A DNA stretch of 64,000 nucleotides from Saprospiraceae bacterium (GCA_016716335.1 JADJWN010000003.1:1-64000); one strand, 5' to 3'. Numbered from the stretch's first letter, positions 36,492-45,366 are shown. The notes: a model not told the origin generated them from the sequence alone. Program-made: numbers and translations.

Positions 36492-38204
36492 TTAATGAAA
36501 CTGATAATCAACTCCTGTAACCTGTGTGAGCAGTTGCGGAGAAGCATCTAGGATTTTGGCTGCATGCGGAGGCTCCGGGGTGACAGGTGAGTTGGCGGCA
36601 AGATAATTGCGCATCACCTGATGCAGCGTGTACGGTGTATTTTTGGTATCTTTTACATTTCTGATCCTGCACAGCATATCATCGGGGTCACCATCTCTTT
36701 CGCAGGCGCATATAGCGTAAATTTTTTCAGCTTCGAGAGGTTTTCCACCTACTTTTACTTCTTTAACTCTTTTTCCGTTTTCTCCGAATGCATTAAAACT
36801 TACCTCCATACCTTTGAACTTGATTACCCAGCCTCCAAATCTCTCTGATGCATTTTTTGCAAACACATTGTTCAATTCCTTTTCAAGCCAGTTCATAATC
36901 TGGGTGCCGGTCACTTTTCCGGTGCGAACTCTGCTATCCACCGGAAGCATATCGTAGATATATCCGTTGGTGATAGGAATATTACCCGTAGCATCACGGG
37001 TAGCATTCGGTGGACAAAACCGGAATCCATTGGAGAGGACTATATCTACATCAGGTACCTGCCAGCTGATGGCATCCAGTATCAGGGTATCTATGGGGTT
37101 TTCTACTACAAAGTAGCGGTAGAGCGGAATGGTGCTGTATCCTACGATTCTGTAAATATCTTTTTCAAACGCTTGTTCATTATCCCTGATGATGCCGGCC
37201 ATTTTTTTATCGGCCTTGTATTTTTTTAGCATCTATTTCTACCAGTTCATAGCTGTCTTTGACCACTTTACCATCTTTTACCTTCAGCTGAAGCTTACCT
37301 ACAAACGAACCGAATGCACCGGGCTCCACGACTTTGGCATATTTGCAAACGATGGGTTTGCGGACTCTCTCATGGGTATCTCTCCTCCCAGGATATAATC
37401 CACACCTTCACATTCAGGAAGATTAGCCAGGTAAATCTGTTGCGAAAGTCCGAGATGTGCAACGATTATGACAAAGGCACAGTTTTCCTGATGTCTCAGC
37501 ACATGCACATAGTGTGCAAGGTTTTCTTCAGGTTTGGTATAAATGATGCCTTTGCTGTAATTGGGAGATTGTCGGAGCGGTACCAGCGGATCGGTGTATC
37601 CCAGAAATCCGATTTTCACCCCATTTACTTCCCAGATATGATAAGGAGGAAATATATGTTCCCCTTTTTTACCATCTCCCAAATCGTGGAACATATTGGC
37701 ACATACCTTGGGTGCATACAAATGCCCCAGTAACGTCTGCATGGCCTCCTTGTAATAGATCACCTCCCAGTTGCCCGGCAGGTACAGATCATATCCCAGG
37801 GCATTCAATATGGGCTGCATGGCTTTACCTGTCGTCTTTACTGAAAGTTCGCTGCCCTGAAACATATCCCCGGTATCTATGACAAAGGTGTGGTCATTTT
37901 TCTTACGTTCCTTTTTCAGATATGTAGCCAGATGTGCATACCCACCTGTTTTGCGGAATACGATCCGGTCATTTTCCCAGAATAATTCATCATGCGGATG
38001 CACCTGACAATGCACATCCGTAGTCTGCAGTATGTTGAGTGTAAATTCAGAAGGAATCTTTTCTTCTTTTTTGGCCGTTTTTATATCATCTGACTTTACA
38101 GGTTCATCTGAAGCCGGAATGGAAAGTGGATTGAGGCTCACTCCGGCACCAATGATACCTGCCTTTACTAAGAAATCTCTACGGTTTTTTTTATGAATGG
38201 ACAT
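36492..38204 (-). CDS. SoxB-like metallophosphatase/5'-nucleotidase family enzyme, two frame breaks
   Basis: About 570 residues. A Tat-type signal (NRRDFLVKAG) is followed by a dinuclear-metal phosphoesterase domain: LQTTDVHCQVHP, DTGDMFQGS, LPGNWEV, VAHLGLS and a THERV motif. It ends in the 5'-nucleotidase C-terminal domain (TRDATGNIPITNGYIYDMLP, GDPDDMLCRI). GNWE in place of the GNHE of true nucleotidases is the SoxB-type change, and the neighbours support thiosulfohydrolase-like chemistry on sulfur compounds. The frame shifts near 37378-37390 and again at an A7 run (37221-37227); correcting both gives one protein. SoxY, SoxZ and SoxAX are not in the window, so the partner carrying the substrate is unknown. 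A plain nucleotidase remains possible. Confidence 0.8.
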
Positions 38205-38216
38205 GGTTAGGTTGAT

Positions 38217-39329
38217 TTATTTTTGACTTTTTGATTCCCGGGCTGCAATGATAGGTTTGTACGGTCCGTATTTATGCTGTTTCTCATCAAAACCGTCGGC
38301 AAAAGGTCCGAAAGGATGATCGATGGGTTTTTTGGATATATCCGGCCAGTCTTTTGGTACATTTTTGTGTGGTCTTGGCTGGCTGTTGACGAACGCAGCC
38401 ACGTCCCATGCCTCTTCATCAGTCAGCTGTGGGTTGGAGTGACTTGCTCCCAATGGCATGTTATATTTAACATATTTGGCAAAATTGCTGATGCGGTACA
38501 GTCCGGCTGCATCATTATAGGCATGTTTGCCCCACAGTGGCGGGTAGGTGTATTCAATACCGTCTGCTGCTTTCAGACCTTCCCCATTTTTCTGATGGCA
38601 TACCTGACACTTCTCAAGATATATCTTTTCTCCTTTTGCCGGGTCTGCGGGTCTGTCCAGATAAGCTATATCCTTCAGACCTGATCCTTTTGCCTTTTCG
38701 TCTTTTTGCAGATCCTTACCCAAAAACTCTATATAGGCCTTGATTGCCTGCATTTCGCGGGAGAGGGTGTCAAGGGACTTACTACCGTTGAGACTTCGCT
38801 CCACACAGTCATTGACCCGCTTATAGATATCTTCGATACTACCACTCCTCGCCCTGAATTTGGGATACGTAGAGGCCACAGACCCATAGTTATTACCAAA
38901 AACCTTAGTGCCGGCATCCAGGTGACAATTCTGACAATTCATCCCATTGGTGATTTTGGCCACTGAGCCCTGGGGGCCGAGATATTTTGCCGTATGTACA
39001 ATCAGGTCCTTGCCATACAGAATCAGATCCTTTTCCTCGCCATCCGGCAATTGCCCGGCATCTGGAGCAATCCAGAAATCTTCCTTTACCTTAGGTTTTT
39101 CTTTGTCTTCAGGAAGTTTACTACCTTTATCATTCTCCTCTGCCGCAGGAGTTTTGGCTGCAAAAAATGAAATTCCGTCTGTATTGGTGTACGCATGGTA
39201 TGCAGCATATATCAGCAGCCCAAAAGCCAGGAACAGGGCAACTATCAAGCCTAAAAAAATACCTGCAAAATCATCACTCGCTGTCAATTTCCTCTCTTCT
39301 GATGTGGAGGAAGCTGATTTGTTTTCCAT
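38217..39329 (-). CDS. tsdA: TsdA-like diheme cytochrome c (thiosulfate dehydrogenase), membrane-anchored
   Basis: 370 residues from ATG 39329; a longer frame adds 12 residues. Residues about 19-44 form a membrane anchor, then an acidic/Lys linker. Domain 1 has CQNCH (Cys132, Cys135, His136) and Cys175 in RVNDCVERSLNG, the position of the unusual Cys haem ligand of TsdA. Domain 2 has CQVCH (Cys241, Cys244, His245) and NMPLG (Met291) and ends with the TsdA-like DVAAFVNSQPRP. TsdA oxidises thiosulfate to tetrathionate or reverses this. It sits 12 nt before the soxB-like gene. Anchoring by a transmembrane helix rather than free periplasmic location is a difference from Allochromatium TsdA. Confidence 0.85.
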   Translation of the reverse strand: MENKSASSTSEERKLTASDDFAGIFLGLIVALFLAFGLLIYAAYHAYTNTDGISFFAAKTPAAEENDKGSKLPEDKEKPKVKEDFWIAPDAGQLPDGEEKDLILYGKDLIVHTAKYLGPQGSVAKITNGMNCQNCHLDAGTKVFGNNYGSVASTYPKFRARSGSIEDIYKRVNDCVERSLNGSKSLDTLSREMQAIKAYIEFLGKDLQKDEKAKGSGLKDIAYLDRPADPAKGEKIYLEKCQVCHQKNGEGLKAADGIEYTYPPLWGKHAYNDAAGLYRISNFAKYVKYNMPLGASHSNPQLTDEEAWDVAAFVNSQPRPHKNVPKDWPDISKKPIDHPFGPFADGFDEKQHKYGPYKPIIAARESKSQK

Positions 39330-39368
39330 ATTGCAATAAATAGTGGTTTTAATGATTAAATACAAAAA

Positions 39369-39926
39369 TCAATGGGGTAGCTTCTCTCTGAAATAACCAT
39401 ATACCCATGTGCCGGCAATCGCACTCAGCAAAGTGACCACAATCACTGTTGCTCCTGAACCGATCAAAGCAAACAGTGGACCCGGACATGCCCCTGTGAT
39501 AGCCCAGCCAAAACCGAACAACAACCCTCCGAAAACCTGTCCTTTATTGAATACCTTGGGGTGTATGATTACCTGTTCGCCATACATGGTACGGATATTG
39601 AATCTTCTGATAAGCCATACGGATATCACTCCTACAAGTACCGCACTGCCTATCACTCCATACATATGAAAGGACTGAAATCTGAACATTTCCTGTATTC
39701 TGAACCAGCTTATGATCTCAGCTTTTACAAATACAATTCCGAAGGCTATACCTACCAGAAGATATTTGATGTTGTGGTACCATTTGTGTTCAAGCTGACT
39801 TTCGTTGACACATATACTGTCCAGCTCTCTTACTTCCAGATCATGGATTTGTTCTTCGGTGACATTTATATCCTGATCCGTGCCTGTATTATTGTATAAT
39901 TGGGTGGTTTGATCTGTGGTATTCAT
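39369..39926 (-). CDS. YeeE/YedE-type sulfur transporter, half-size subunit A
   Basis: 185 residues. A hydrophilic N-terminal 50 residues precede four or five membrane helices. The signature GWAITGACPGPLFALIGSG with its conserved Cys matches the C-terminal half of YeeE/YedE proteins, which import thiosulfate through a relay of Cys persulfide contacts. A second half-size gene follows the same pattern 12 nt upstream. Together they make the two-subunit (PmpA/PmpB-like) form. It is in the sulfur cluster, 39 nt before tsdA. Confidence 0.88.
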   Translation of the reverse strand: MNTTDQTTQLYNNTGTDQDINVTEEQIHDLEVRELDSICVNESQLEHKWYHNIKYLLVGIAFGIVFVKAEIISWFRIQEMFRFQSFHMYGVIGSAVLVGVISVWLIRRFNIRTMYGEQVIIHPKVFNKGQVFGGLLFGFGWAITGACPGPLFALIGSGATVIVVTLLSAIAGTWVYGYFREKLPH

Positions 39927-39938
39927 GATTTTTTTGAT

Positions 39939-40502
39939 TTAAAGGGATAGAATGAATGGTAAAATAAAATTGGCAGTGAGAATGCCTCCAAGCATAAAGC
40001 AGCAGGTGGCTACCAGTGAGGGCCATTGCAGTGAAGACAATCCCATGATGGCGTGTCCACTGGTGCATCCTCCGGCATAACGGGTACCGAATCCTACAAA
40101 GAATCCTCCCACTACAAGCATAATCAATCCTCTGGTAGTAAATAAGGCATCCCAGCTTACCACATCTACGGGTACCAAAGCACTGTAGTTATTAATGCCA
40201 TAATTGGCCAGTTCTGCTTTCAATGCCGGTGCGACCATTATTTCATTGGGATTAGCCAGTAATGTTACCGCTATGACTCCGCCAATCAGGATACCCAGAA
40301 CAAAGACGAGATTCCAGATTTCTTTTTTCCAGTCATAGGTGAAAAACGGGATTTTAGCCGGCACACAGGCAGCACAGATATGCCTCATAGAAGAGGAAAT
40401 ACCGAAAGATTTGTTACCTAATAATAATAGTGCGGGTACTGTGAGTCCGATAAGCGGACCGGCTACGTACCAGGGCCAGGGTTCTGTAAGAAATGAATTC
40501 AT
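39939..40502 (-). CDS. YeeE/YedE-type sulfur transporter, half-size subunit B
   Basis: 187 residues, four to five membrane helices. It carries the other YeeE/YedE signature GTRYAGGCTSGHAIMGLS and two Cys in MRHICAACVP near residue 43. It pairs with subunit A 12 nt downstream. The pair probably brings thiosulfate or another sulfane-sulfur compound into the cytoplasm, where the rhodanese and persulfide dioxygenases act. Confidence 0.88.
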   Translation of the reverse strand: MNSFLTEPWPWYVAGPLIGLTVPALLLLGNKSFGISSSMRHICAACVPAKIPFFTYDWKKEIWNLVFVLGILIGGVIAVTLLANPNEIMVAPALKAELANYGINNYSALVPVDVVSWDALFTTRGLIMLVVGGFFVGFGTRYAGGCTSGHAIMGLSSLQWPSLVATCCFMLGGILTANFILPFILSL

Positions 40503-40549
40503 GATTTGATTATTTAAAAGTTGATAAATTGTTGTTTTAAAAATTCAGA

Positions 40550-40583
40550 AAGTCACTACTCCTTTTCAGGGGTAATGACTTTC
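40550..40583 (-). terminator. Hairpin between rhodanese and transporter genes
   Basis: GAAAGTCA and TGACTTTC pair, with a weaker inner stem. It lies 15 nt after the rhodanese stop and could attenuate or end transcription before the transporter pair. The T-run after it is imperfect. Confidence 0.5.
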
Positions 40584-40597
40584 CGTTCAATCTCAAA

Positions 40598-40906
40598 TTA
40601 TTTTACGTATTGACTCACATTATCTATGGAGCCACCATTGGTGACATTTTTTATACCATATGCTTCCAGTATAGCTTTTGCCTGACCGCTTCTGTTACCG
40701 CTCCTGCAAAAAACTATGATATTGTCTTTTCCTTTGAATTTCTGGATATTGCTTTCTATTCTGTCCAAAGGAATATTGACAGATCCTTTAATGTGTCCTG
40801 ATGCGAACTCACCGGGAGTACGTACATCCACCAGAAAAGCATCTTTGGTAATCACGGTACTTAAATCTGCACCACCGCCAAAGAGGGTGCTGAAAAAATC
40901 GAACAT
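40598..40906 (-). CDS. Single-domain rhodanese (sulfurtransferase)
   Basis: 102 residues, one rhodanese domain with the active loop VFCRSGNRSGQAK (catalytic Cys about 68) and the VRTPGEFASGHIKGSVNIP entry motif. No signal peptide, so cytosolic. It accepts or donates persulfide sulfur, probably linking the thiosulfate importer and the persulfide dioxygenases encoded on either side. Confidence 0.88.
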   Translation of the reverse strand: MFDFFSTLFGGGADLSTVITKDAFLVDVRTPGEFASGHIKGSVNIPLDRIESNIQKFKGKDNIIVFCRSGNRSGQAKAILEAYGIKNVTNGGSIDNVSQYVK

Positions 40907-40947
40907 ATTGATTGAATTTAGAAAATTACTTTTTGAAAAATTTTGAA

Positions 40948-41589
40948 TTAAATTGCTTTTTTAGCCAGATACCAGTCCACCATTTCCAGATTGCTGGCTT
41001 TTCTTTCTGCCAATGCTGCTAATGTCTTAGGTGGTGGTACGATTACCTTTTCACCCGGCTTCCAGTTGAGCGGCATAGCTACTTTCTCGGCGTCGGAAGT
41101 CTGAAGGGCAACGAGGGCCCGCTTGATCTCCTCCATATTCCTTCCTACATTCAGAGGATAGTACATCACCAATCTTACCTTACCTGTAGGATCTATGATG
41201 AATACTGCCCTTACAGCGGCTGTTTCGCTTTCACCCGGCTGAAGCATGCCATACAACTTGGATATTTTCATATCCAGATCCGCTATAATCGGAAATTCAA
41301 ATAAAATATTGGTCTTTTCATGTACTGCATTCACCCATGCGATATGGGCATGAATGCTGTCAATGCTTAAGCCGAGTAACTTCGTATTGTGTTTTGCCCA
41401 GAAATCTTTTTCTTCAGCAAATCCACACATTTCAGTGGTACAAACCGGCGTGAAATCAGCCGGATGAGAAAACATCACTACCCAGCTTCCTTTATTGTAT
41501 TCTGAAAATTTGAGCGGGCCTGTGGTAGTCAGTGCTTCAAAATCCGGAGCCATATCTCCGATTCTTGGTATTATATTGACTGTTTCCAT
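40948..41589 (-). CDS. 1-Cys peroxiredoxin (Prx6 type)
   Basis: 213 residues from ATG 41589 (METVNIIPRIGD). A longer frame would overlap the upstream gene by 28 nt and is rejected. The peroxidatic motif is FSHPADFTPVCTTEM, and no C-terminal resolving Cys exists, as in Prx6. The C-terminal extension with the PLNVGRNMEEI..AL motif is typical. It reduces peroxides, or persulfide/H2S-linked oxidants, with an outside thiol. Its place inside the sulfur operon suggests protection during persulfide oxidation. Confidence 0.9.
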   Translation of the reverse strand: METVNIIPRIGDMAPDFEALTTTGPLKFSEYNKGSWVVMFSHPADFTPVCTTEMCGFAEEKDFWAKHNTKLLGLSIDSIHAHIAWVNAVHEKTNILFEFPIIADLDMKISKLYGMLQPGESETAAVRAVFIIDPTGKVRLVMYYPLNVGRNMEEIKRALVALQTSDAEKVAMPLNWKPGEKVIVPPPKTLAALAERKASNLEMVDWYLAKKAI

Positions 41590-41612
41590 ATTTTTGAAAT
41601 TTTGCTTAGTAA

Positions 41613-43031
41613 TTAAATTTTCATCATCTTGCTCTGACATACATAGTCAGTCTTAGGTACATTGGTGGTCTTGCTGATAGCACTGAATCCGCCTTCAATT
41701 TCTGTAAAGTTCCTGAACCCTCTCGCCTGCAGAATACTGGCAGCTATCATACTTCGGTATCCACCGGCACAGTGCATGAAGAAGTGTTCAGCCGGATTGA
41801 TGTCTTTGATCCAGTCATTGATATAGGCCAAAGGCTTATTGTAGGCGTCTTCGACATGTTCAGCTGCATACTCACTTTCCTTTCTTACATCTATTACGAT
41901 GCTTTCACCTTTTTTGAATTGTACCTCAAACTCTGCTGGAGTTATACGTCTTACTGTATCCGTTTCATATCCTGCCTCTTTCCACGCATCAAATCCGCCA
42001 TCCAGAAATCCGAGGATATTGTCAAATCCTACTCTGCTGAGTCTAGTGACTGTTTCTTCTTCTCGTCCCGGCTCGGTAACCAGTAGGATAGGCTGATTTA
42101 CATCTACAATCATGGCACCTACCCAGGGAGCAAAATCGCCGTTCAGACCGATATTGATGGATTGAGGTACAAATCCCAGAGCGAAGTCACTGTGATTGCG
42201 GGTATCAAGTATGAGTGCTCCGGTACTTTCAGCCACTGTCTCAAATTCGGCCGGCTTGATGGCTGTCATACCCTGATTCAATACTTTGTCAAAGCTTTGG
42301 TATCCTTTTTTATTCATGGCTACATTCATACCGAAATACCCCGGAGGCGGCGTAAGACCATCGGTCACTGCCTGTATAAATGCCTCTTTATTAGGCTGAT
42401 TCAGGGCGTAGTTCATTTTCTTTTGGTTGCCCAATGTATCCACAGTTTCTTTCATCATATTTTTGCCACAGGCGCTTCCGGCACCATGTGCAGGATATAC
42501 GATAACATCATCGGGCAATGGCATGATTTTGTTCATCAGACTGTCATACAGCAAACCAGCCAGGTCTTCCTGTGTCATATTGGCTGCTTTCTGAGCGAGG
42601 TCAGGTCTTCCCACATCACCCAAAAATAAAGTGTCTCCGCTGAATAATGCAGTTTCCTTACCGTTTTCATCTATAAGCAGATAGCAGCTGCTTTCCATGG
42701 TGTGTCCGGGAGTGTGCAATACCCTGAGGGTAATATTTCCAATCTTAAATTCCTGATTATCCTTAGCAATCACTGCTTCAAATTCAGGATTGGCATTGGG
42801 TCCGTACACGATAGGAGCACCGGTTTTTTTGCTCAGATCCAGATGACCTGAAACGAAATCCGCATGGAAGTGGGTTTCGAAAATATATTTGAGTTTTACC
42901 CCGTCTTTTTCAAGCCTCTGAATATAAGGCTGTGTCTCTCTCAATGGATCAATAATGGCTGCTTCGCCATTGCTCGTGATGTAGTATGCGCCTTGCGCCA
43001 GACATCCGGTATAGATTTGTTCTACGTGCAT
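41613..43031 (-). CDS. Persulfide dioxygenase-like MBL-fold protein fused to two rhodanese domains (copy 1)
   Basis: 472 residues. N-terminal metallo-beta-lactamase domain (about 1-240) has THFHADFVSGH (His54, His56, Asp58), HTPGHTMESSCYLL and SGDTLFLGDVGRPD, as in ETHE1/CstB-type persulfide dioxygenases with a single iron. A first rhodanese-like domain follows (about 255-355) whose loop reads VTEPGREEE and lacks the catalytic Cys. A second domain (about 365-465) has the active HCAGGYRS. It oxidises glutathione or low-molecular-weight persulfide to sulfite and can pass sulfur on. Upstream lies a Crp/Fnr-like box and a -7 element identical to that of its paralog. Heads the cluster's main transcript. 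Confidence 0.88.
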   Translation of the reverse strand: MHVEQIYTGCLAQGAYYITSNGEAAIIDPLRETQPYIQRLEKDGVKLKYIFETHFHADFVSGHLDLSKKTGAPIVYGPNANPEFEAVIAKDNQEFKIGNITLRVLHTPGHTMESSCYLLIDENGKETALFSGDTLFLGDVGRPDLAQKAANMTQEDLAGLLYDSLMNKIMPLPDDVIVYPAHGAGSACGKNMMKETVDTLGNQKKMNYALNQPNKEAFIQAVTDGLTPPPGYFGMNVAMNKKGYQSFDKVLNQGMTAIKPAEFETVAESTGALILDTRNHSDFALGFVPQSINIGLNGDFAPWVGAMIVDVNQPILLVTEPGREEETVTRLSRVGFDNILGFLDGGFDAWKEAGYETDTVRRITPAEFEVQFKKGESIVIDVRKESEYAAEHVEDAYNKPLAYINDWIKDINPAEHFFMHCAGGYRSMIAASILQARGFRNFTEIEGGFSAISKTTNVPKTDYVCQSKMMKI

Positions 43032-43070
43032 ATTAGATGTTTTAATTAAATTGTTTTAAAAATTATGATG

Positions 43071-43114
43071 CAAAATTAAGAGAAGGCTGATTGAGAATCC
43101 GTTACATAAGTTAC
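43071..43114 (-). promoter_or_regulatory. Promoter with Crp/Fnr-type box, copy 1 of persulfide dioxygenase
   Basis: On the minus strand, TAATTTTG (43071-43078) fits the -7 consensus, and GTAAC-TTAT-GTAAC (43101-43114) resembles a Crp/Fnr-family palindrome GTAAC-N4-GTTAC. The spacing between them is 22 nt, the same as upstream of the paralog at 44704. Confidence 0.6.
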
Positions 43115-43213
43115 AGAACTACGGCCTTATGAAAATTTTAGGAATTAATGACGGAGTAATTATTCTTATTTTGAAATCACGCTTTAAAGATAGAATATTT
43201 TCCGGATAAAAAA

Positions 43214-43246
43214 GCAAGGGGTATCACTACTGACACCCCCGCCCAT
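43214..43246 (-). terminator. Probable terminator of the upstream paralog
   Basis: GGGGTATC and GACACCCC form a stem with one mismatch, followed on the minus strand by GCTTTTTTAT. It lies about 40 nt beyond the stop at 43286 and would separate the two paralogous genes, leaving each with its own promoter. Confidence 0.6.
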
Positions 43247-43285
43247 TCATAAATCAACCTTTAAATCTACCTTATTCTTAATTTA

Positions 43286-44704
43286 TCACAGCAATGTTGT
43301 AGGGCATACATATTCAGTCACCGGCACATTGGTTTTCAGAATTTCTACAAAACCACCATCCACATCCACAAAATTATCCCATCCTCTTTGCTTCAGGATT
43401 GAGGCTGCCAGCATACTTCGGTATCCACCGGCACAATGCAGAATGAACGGCTTGTTTTTAGGAAACTCTGCAAGGTGATTGTTGATCTGGTTCAGAGGTA
43501 TGTTGATAGCACCTACTACATGGTGAGAGTCAAATTCACTCTTTTTACGTACATCAAAAACCGGAATATCCTTGTTGGCCTTTATCTTTTCGGCAAATTC
43601 TGCTGCTGATATTCTCTCTACGGTTTCATATTCCTTACCGGCTTTTTTCCAGCTTTCAAATCCTCCTTCAAGATAGCCTATTACATTATCATACCCCACT
43701 CTGGATAATCGGATGATGCTTTCTTCTTCTCTTCCGGGATCTGTTACCAAAAGAATCTCCTGCTTAATATCGGTTATCATTTCACCTACCCACATGGCAA
43801 AGTTTCCATCCAGGCCTATATTGATACTATTGGGAATAAAACCTTTGGCAAAATCACCGGCTTTTCTGGTATCCAGTATCAAGGGTCTGTGCTCATTGGC
43901 TACTACTTCAAATGCTCTTGCATCATAGGGGGTTTTAGCCCTGTCCATAATAGTATCGAGACTTTCATATCCCTGAATATTCATAAGCACATTTTTGGGG
44001 AAATATCCCGGAGGTGTAGTAAGCCCCGTCAGTAACTCTTTTTTGAATTCTTCCTTGGTCATATCCGGTCTCAGCGCATAGTTGGTTCTCTTTTGATTGC
44101 CCAGAGTATCGGTTGTTTCTTTGCTCATCATTTTACCACAGGCAGAACCGGCACCGTGATTAGGATAAACAATCAGGTCATCACTCAATGGCATAATTTT
44201 ATTCCTCAGAGAATCATAGAGATAACCAGCCAGTTTTTCTTCTGTAAGATCAGATATAACGTGCTGTGCAAGGTCGGGTCTGCCCACATCACCGATAAAC
44301 AGGGTGTCACCTGTGATGATACCATGCTCCTTGCCATTTTCGTCAATGAGCAAATAGCAGGTACTTTCCATGGTATGACCCGGAGTATGTATTACTTTTA
44401 CAGTGTAAGCACCTACTTTGAATTCCTGATTGTCCTCTGCTACGATTGCCTCAAAACCGGGCTTTGCCGTAGGACCATATACAATCTTAGCGCCGGTCTT
44501 CTTTGCCAGGTCAAGGTGTCCGCTCACAAAGTCTGCATGAAAATGCGTTTCAAACACATACTTGATTTGAGCTCCGTCTTTTTTTGCTCTTTCAATGTAT
44601 GGACCTACTTCCCTTAGTGGGTCAAATCCTGCTGCCTCTCCATTACTTTCTAAGTAATAGGCGGCATGTGCGATACATCCGGTATAAATTTGTTCAACTT
44701 TCAT
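43286..44704 (-). CDS. Persulfide dioxygenase-like MBL-fold protein fused to two rhodanese domains (copy 2)
   Basis: 472 residues, same length and layout as the gene at 41613-43031, roughly two-thirds identical by eye. The MBL part has THFHADFVSGHLDL and HTPGHTMESTCYLL. The first rhodanese domain is again without Cys (VTDPGREEE), and the second is active (HCAGGYRSMLAAS). The start MKVEQIYTGC aligns with MHVEQIYTGC of copy 1. It has its own promoter with the same box. Two copies with the same control suggest a dosage effect or slightly different persulfide substrates. Confidence 0.88.
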   Translation of the reverse strand: MKVEQIYTGCIAHAAYYLESNGEAAGFDPLREVGPYIERAKKDGAQIKYVFETHFHADFVSGHLDLAKKTGAKIVYGPTAKPGFEAIVAEDNQEFKVGAYTVKVIHTPGHTMESTCYLLIDENGKEHGIITGDTLFIGDVGRPDLAQHVISDLTEEKLAGYLYDSLRNKIMPLSDDLIVYPNHGAGSACGKMMSKETTDTLGNQKRTNYALRPDMTKEEFKKELLTGLTTPPGYFPKNVLMNIQGYESLDTIMDRAKTPYDARAFEVVANEHRPLILDTRKAGDFAKGFIPNSINIGLDGNFAMWVGEMITDIKQEILLVTDPGREEESIIRLSRVGYDNVIGYLEGGFESWKKAGKEYETVERISAAEFAEKIKANKDIPVFDVRKKSEFDSHHVVGAINIPLNQINNHLAEFPKNKPFILHCAGGYRSMLAASILKQRGWDNFVDVDGGFVEILKTNVPVTEYVCPTTLL

Positions 44705-44742
44705 TTGGTCAGAATTTTTGTGTTAGGAAATTAATTATGACA

Positions 44743-44786
44743 CAAAATTAAGAGCCTTAAATACTCCGATTCGTGACTTTTGTTAC
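44743..44786 (-). promoter_or_regulatory. Promoter with Crp/Fnr-type box, copy 2 of persulfide dioxygenase
   Basis: TAATTTTG on the minus strand (44743-44750) and GTAAC-AAAA-GTCAC (44773-44786), 22 nt apart. The start codon follows the -7 element by 39-40 nt in both paralogs. Confidence 0.6.
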
Positions 44787-44807
44787 AGTTAGGGGAAATT
44801 TATATCA

Positions 44808-44850
44808 GTTTTTCAGTTATCAGTTAACAGTTGTCAGTTTTCAGTTGTCA
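44808..44850. repeat. Short degenerate CAGTTnT tandem repeats
   Basis: About seven copies of a CAGTT-based 7-mer (CAGTTAT, CAGTTAA, CAGTTGT, CAGTTTT) in 43 nt of non-coding DNA between the divergent sulfur and molybdenum clusters. Repeats like this are seen scattered in Bacteroidota intergenic regions. Confidence 0.5.
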
Positions 44851-44976
44851 AGTTTTTTTCTTGTATTTGAATAGTTCTTCATTTTTTAACGCCAAGACTT
44901 CAGTTAAATGTGTCTGAGTATTCGAATGTTTTCGCCGGAGGAGGATTATAATTGTTCACAGTTCGCAACTCCTTCC

Positions 44977-44984
44977 TATCTTTG
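44977..44984 (+). promoter_or_regulatory. -7 promoter element for DUF7009-fdhD-mobA
   Basis: TATCTTTG fits TAnnTTTG exactly, 16 nt before the ATG at 45001, with an ATTG about 22 nt further upstream. Confidence 0.45.
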
Positions 44985-45000
44985 ACAATAAATTTCTTCT

Positions 45001-45366
45001 ATGAAGCTTCGTATCAAAGACAGTACTATACGCATACGGCTTTCCATGGGCGAAGTCCGGCAACTGGCGGAGGCCGGGAGCGTGCATGCTTTTTGTGTAT
45101 TCCCTGGTGGAGCACAACTTGGCTACGGCATCAATCGGGCCAAGGACTGGCATACAGAATTTACAGGGGGAGACATCCGGGTATATGTGCCTGAAGAAGT
45201 GCTGGATAATTTTTGTCATACGGATCGCGTCGGCTTTGAGCACAGGATAGAAAACGGGGTGCCCGGTGGATTATATCTGCTTATCGAAAAAGATTTTCAA
45301 TGCCTGACTGAAAGGCTGCACGAAGACGAGTCTGATCTTTTTCCCAATCCCAATGCAAACTGCTGA
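45001..45366 (+). CDS. DUF7009-family protein
   Basis: 121 residues, no signal peptide, small and soluble. The N-terminus MKLRIKDSTIRIRLSMGEV and the end EKDFQCLTERLHEDESDLFPNP match a small family commonly placed next to fdhD and molybdopterin genes. The final conserved block with Cys and acidic residues could bind metal. Function unknown, though its position as the first gene of an fdhD-mobA operon (fdhD begins within a few nt of its stop) points to molybdoenzyme maturation. Confidence 0.75.
   Translation: MKLRIKDSTIRIRLSMGEVRQLAEAGSVHAFCVFPGGAQLGYGINRAKDWHTEFTGGDIRVYVPEEVLDNFCHTDRVGFEHRIENGVPGGLYLLIEKDFQCLTERLHEDESDLFPNPNANC

Noticed and set aside
36621..36848. Plus-strand frame over the SoxB-like C-terminal domain
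   Set aside because: It is the reverse of a conserved coding region and has no recognisable domain.
36492..38204. Two separate metallophosphatase genes
   Set aside because: The two pieces are the N- and C-terminal domains of one protein, and the sequence between them reads through in a third frame (DTHERVRKPIVCKYAKVVE).
41589..41640. Longer N-terminus for the peroxiredoxin (MSEQDDENLITKQ)
   Set aside because: It overlaps the upstream gene by 28 nt and adds residues not seen in the Prx6 family. The ATG at 41589 fits the conserved start.
44808..44850. CRISPR array
   Set aside because: The repeats are 7 nt, degenerate and without spacers.
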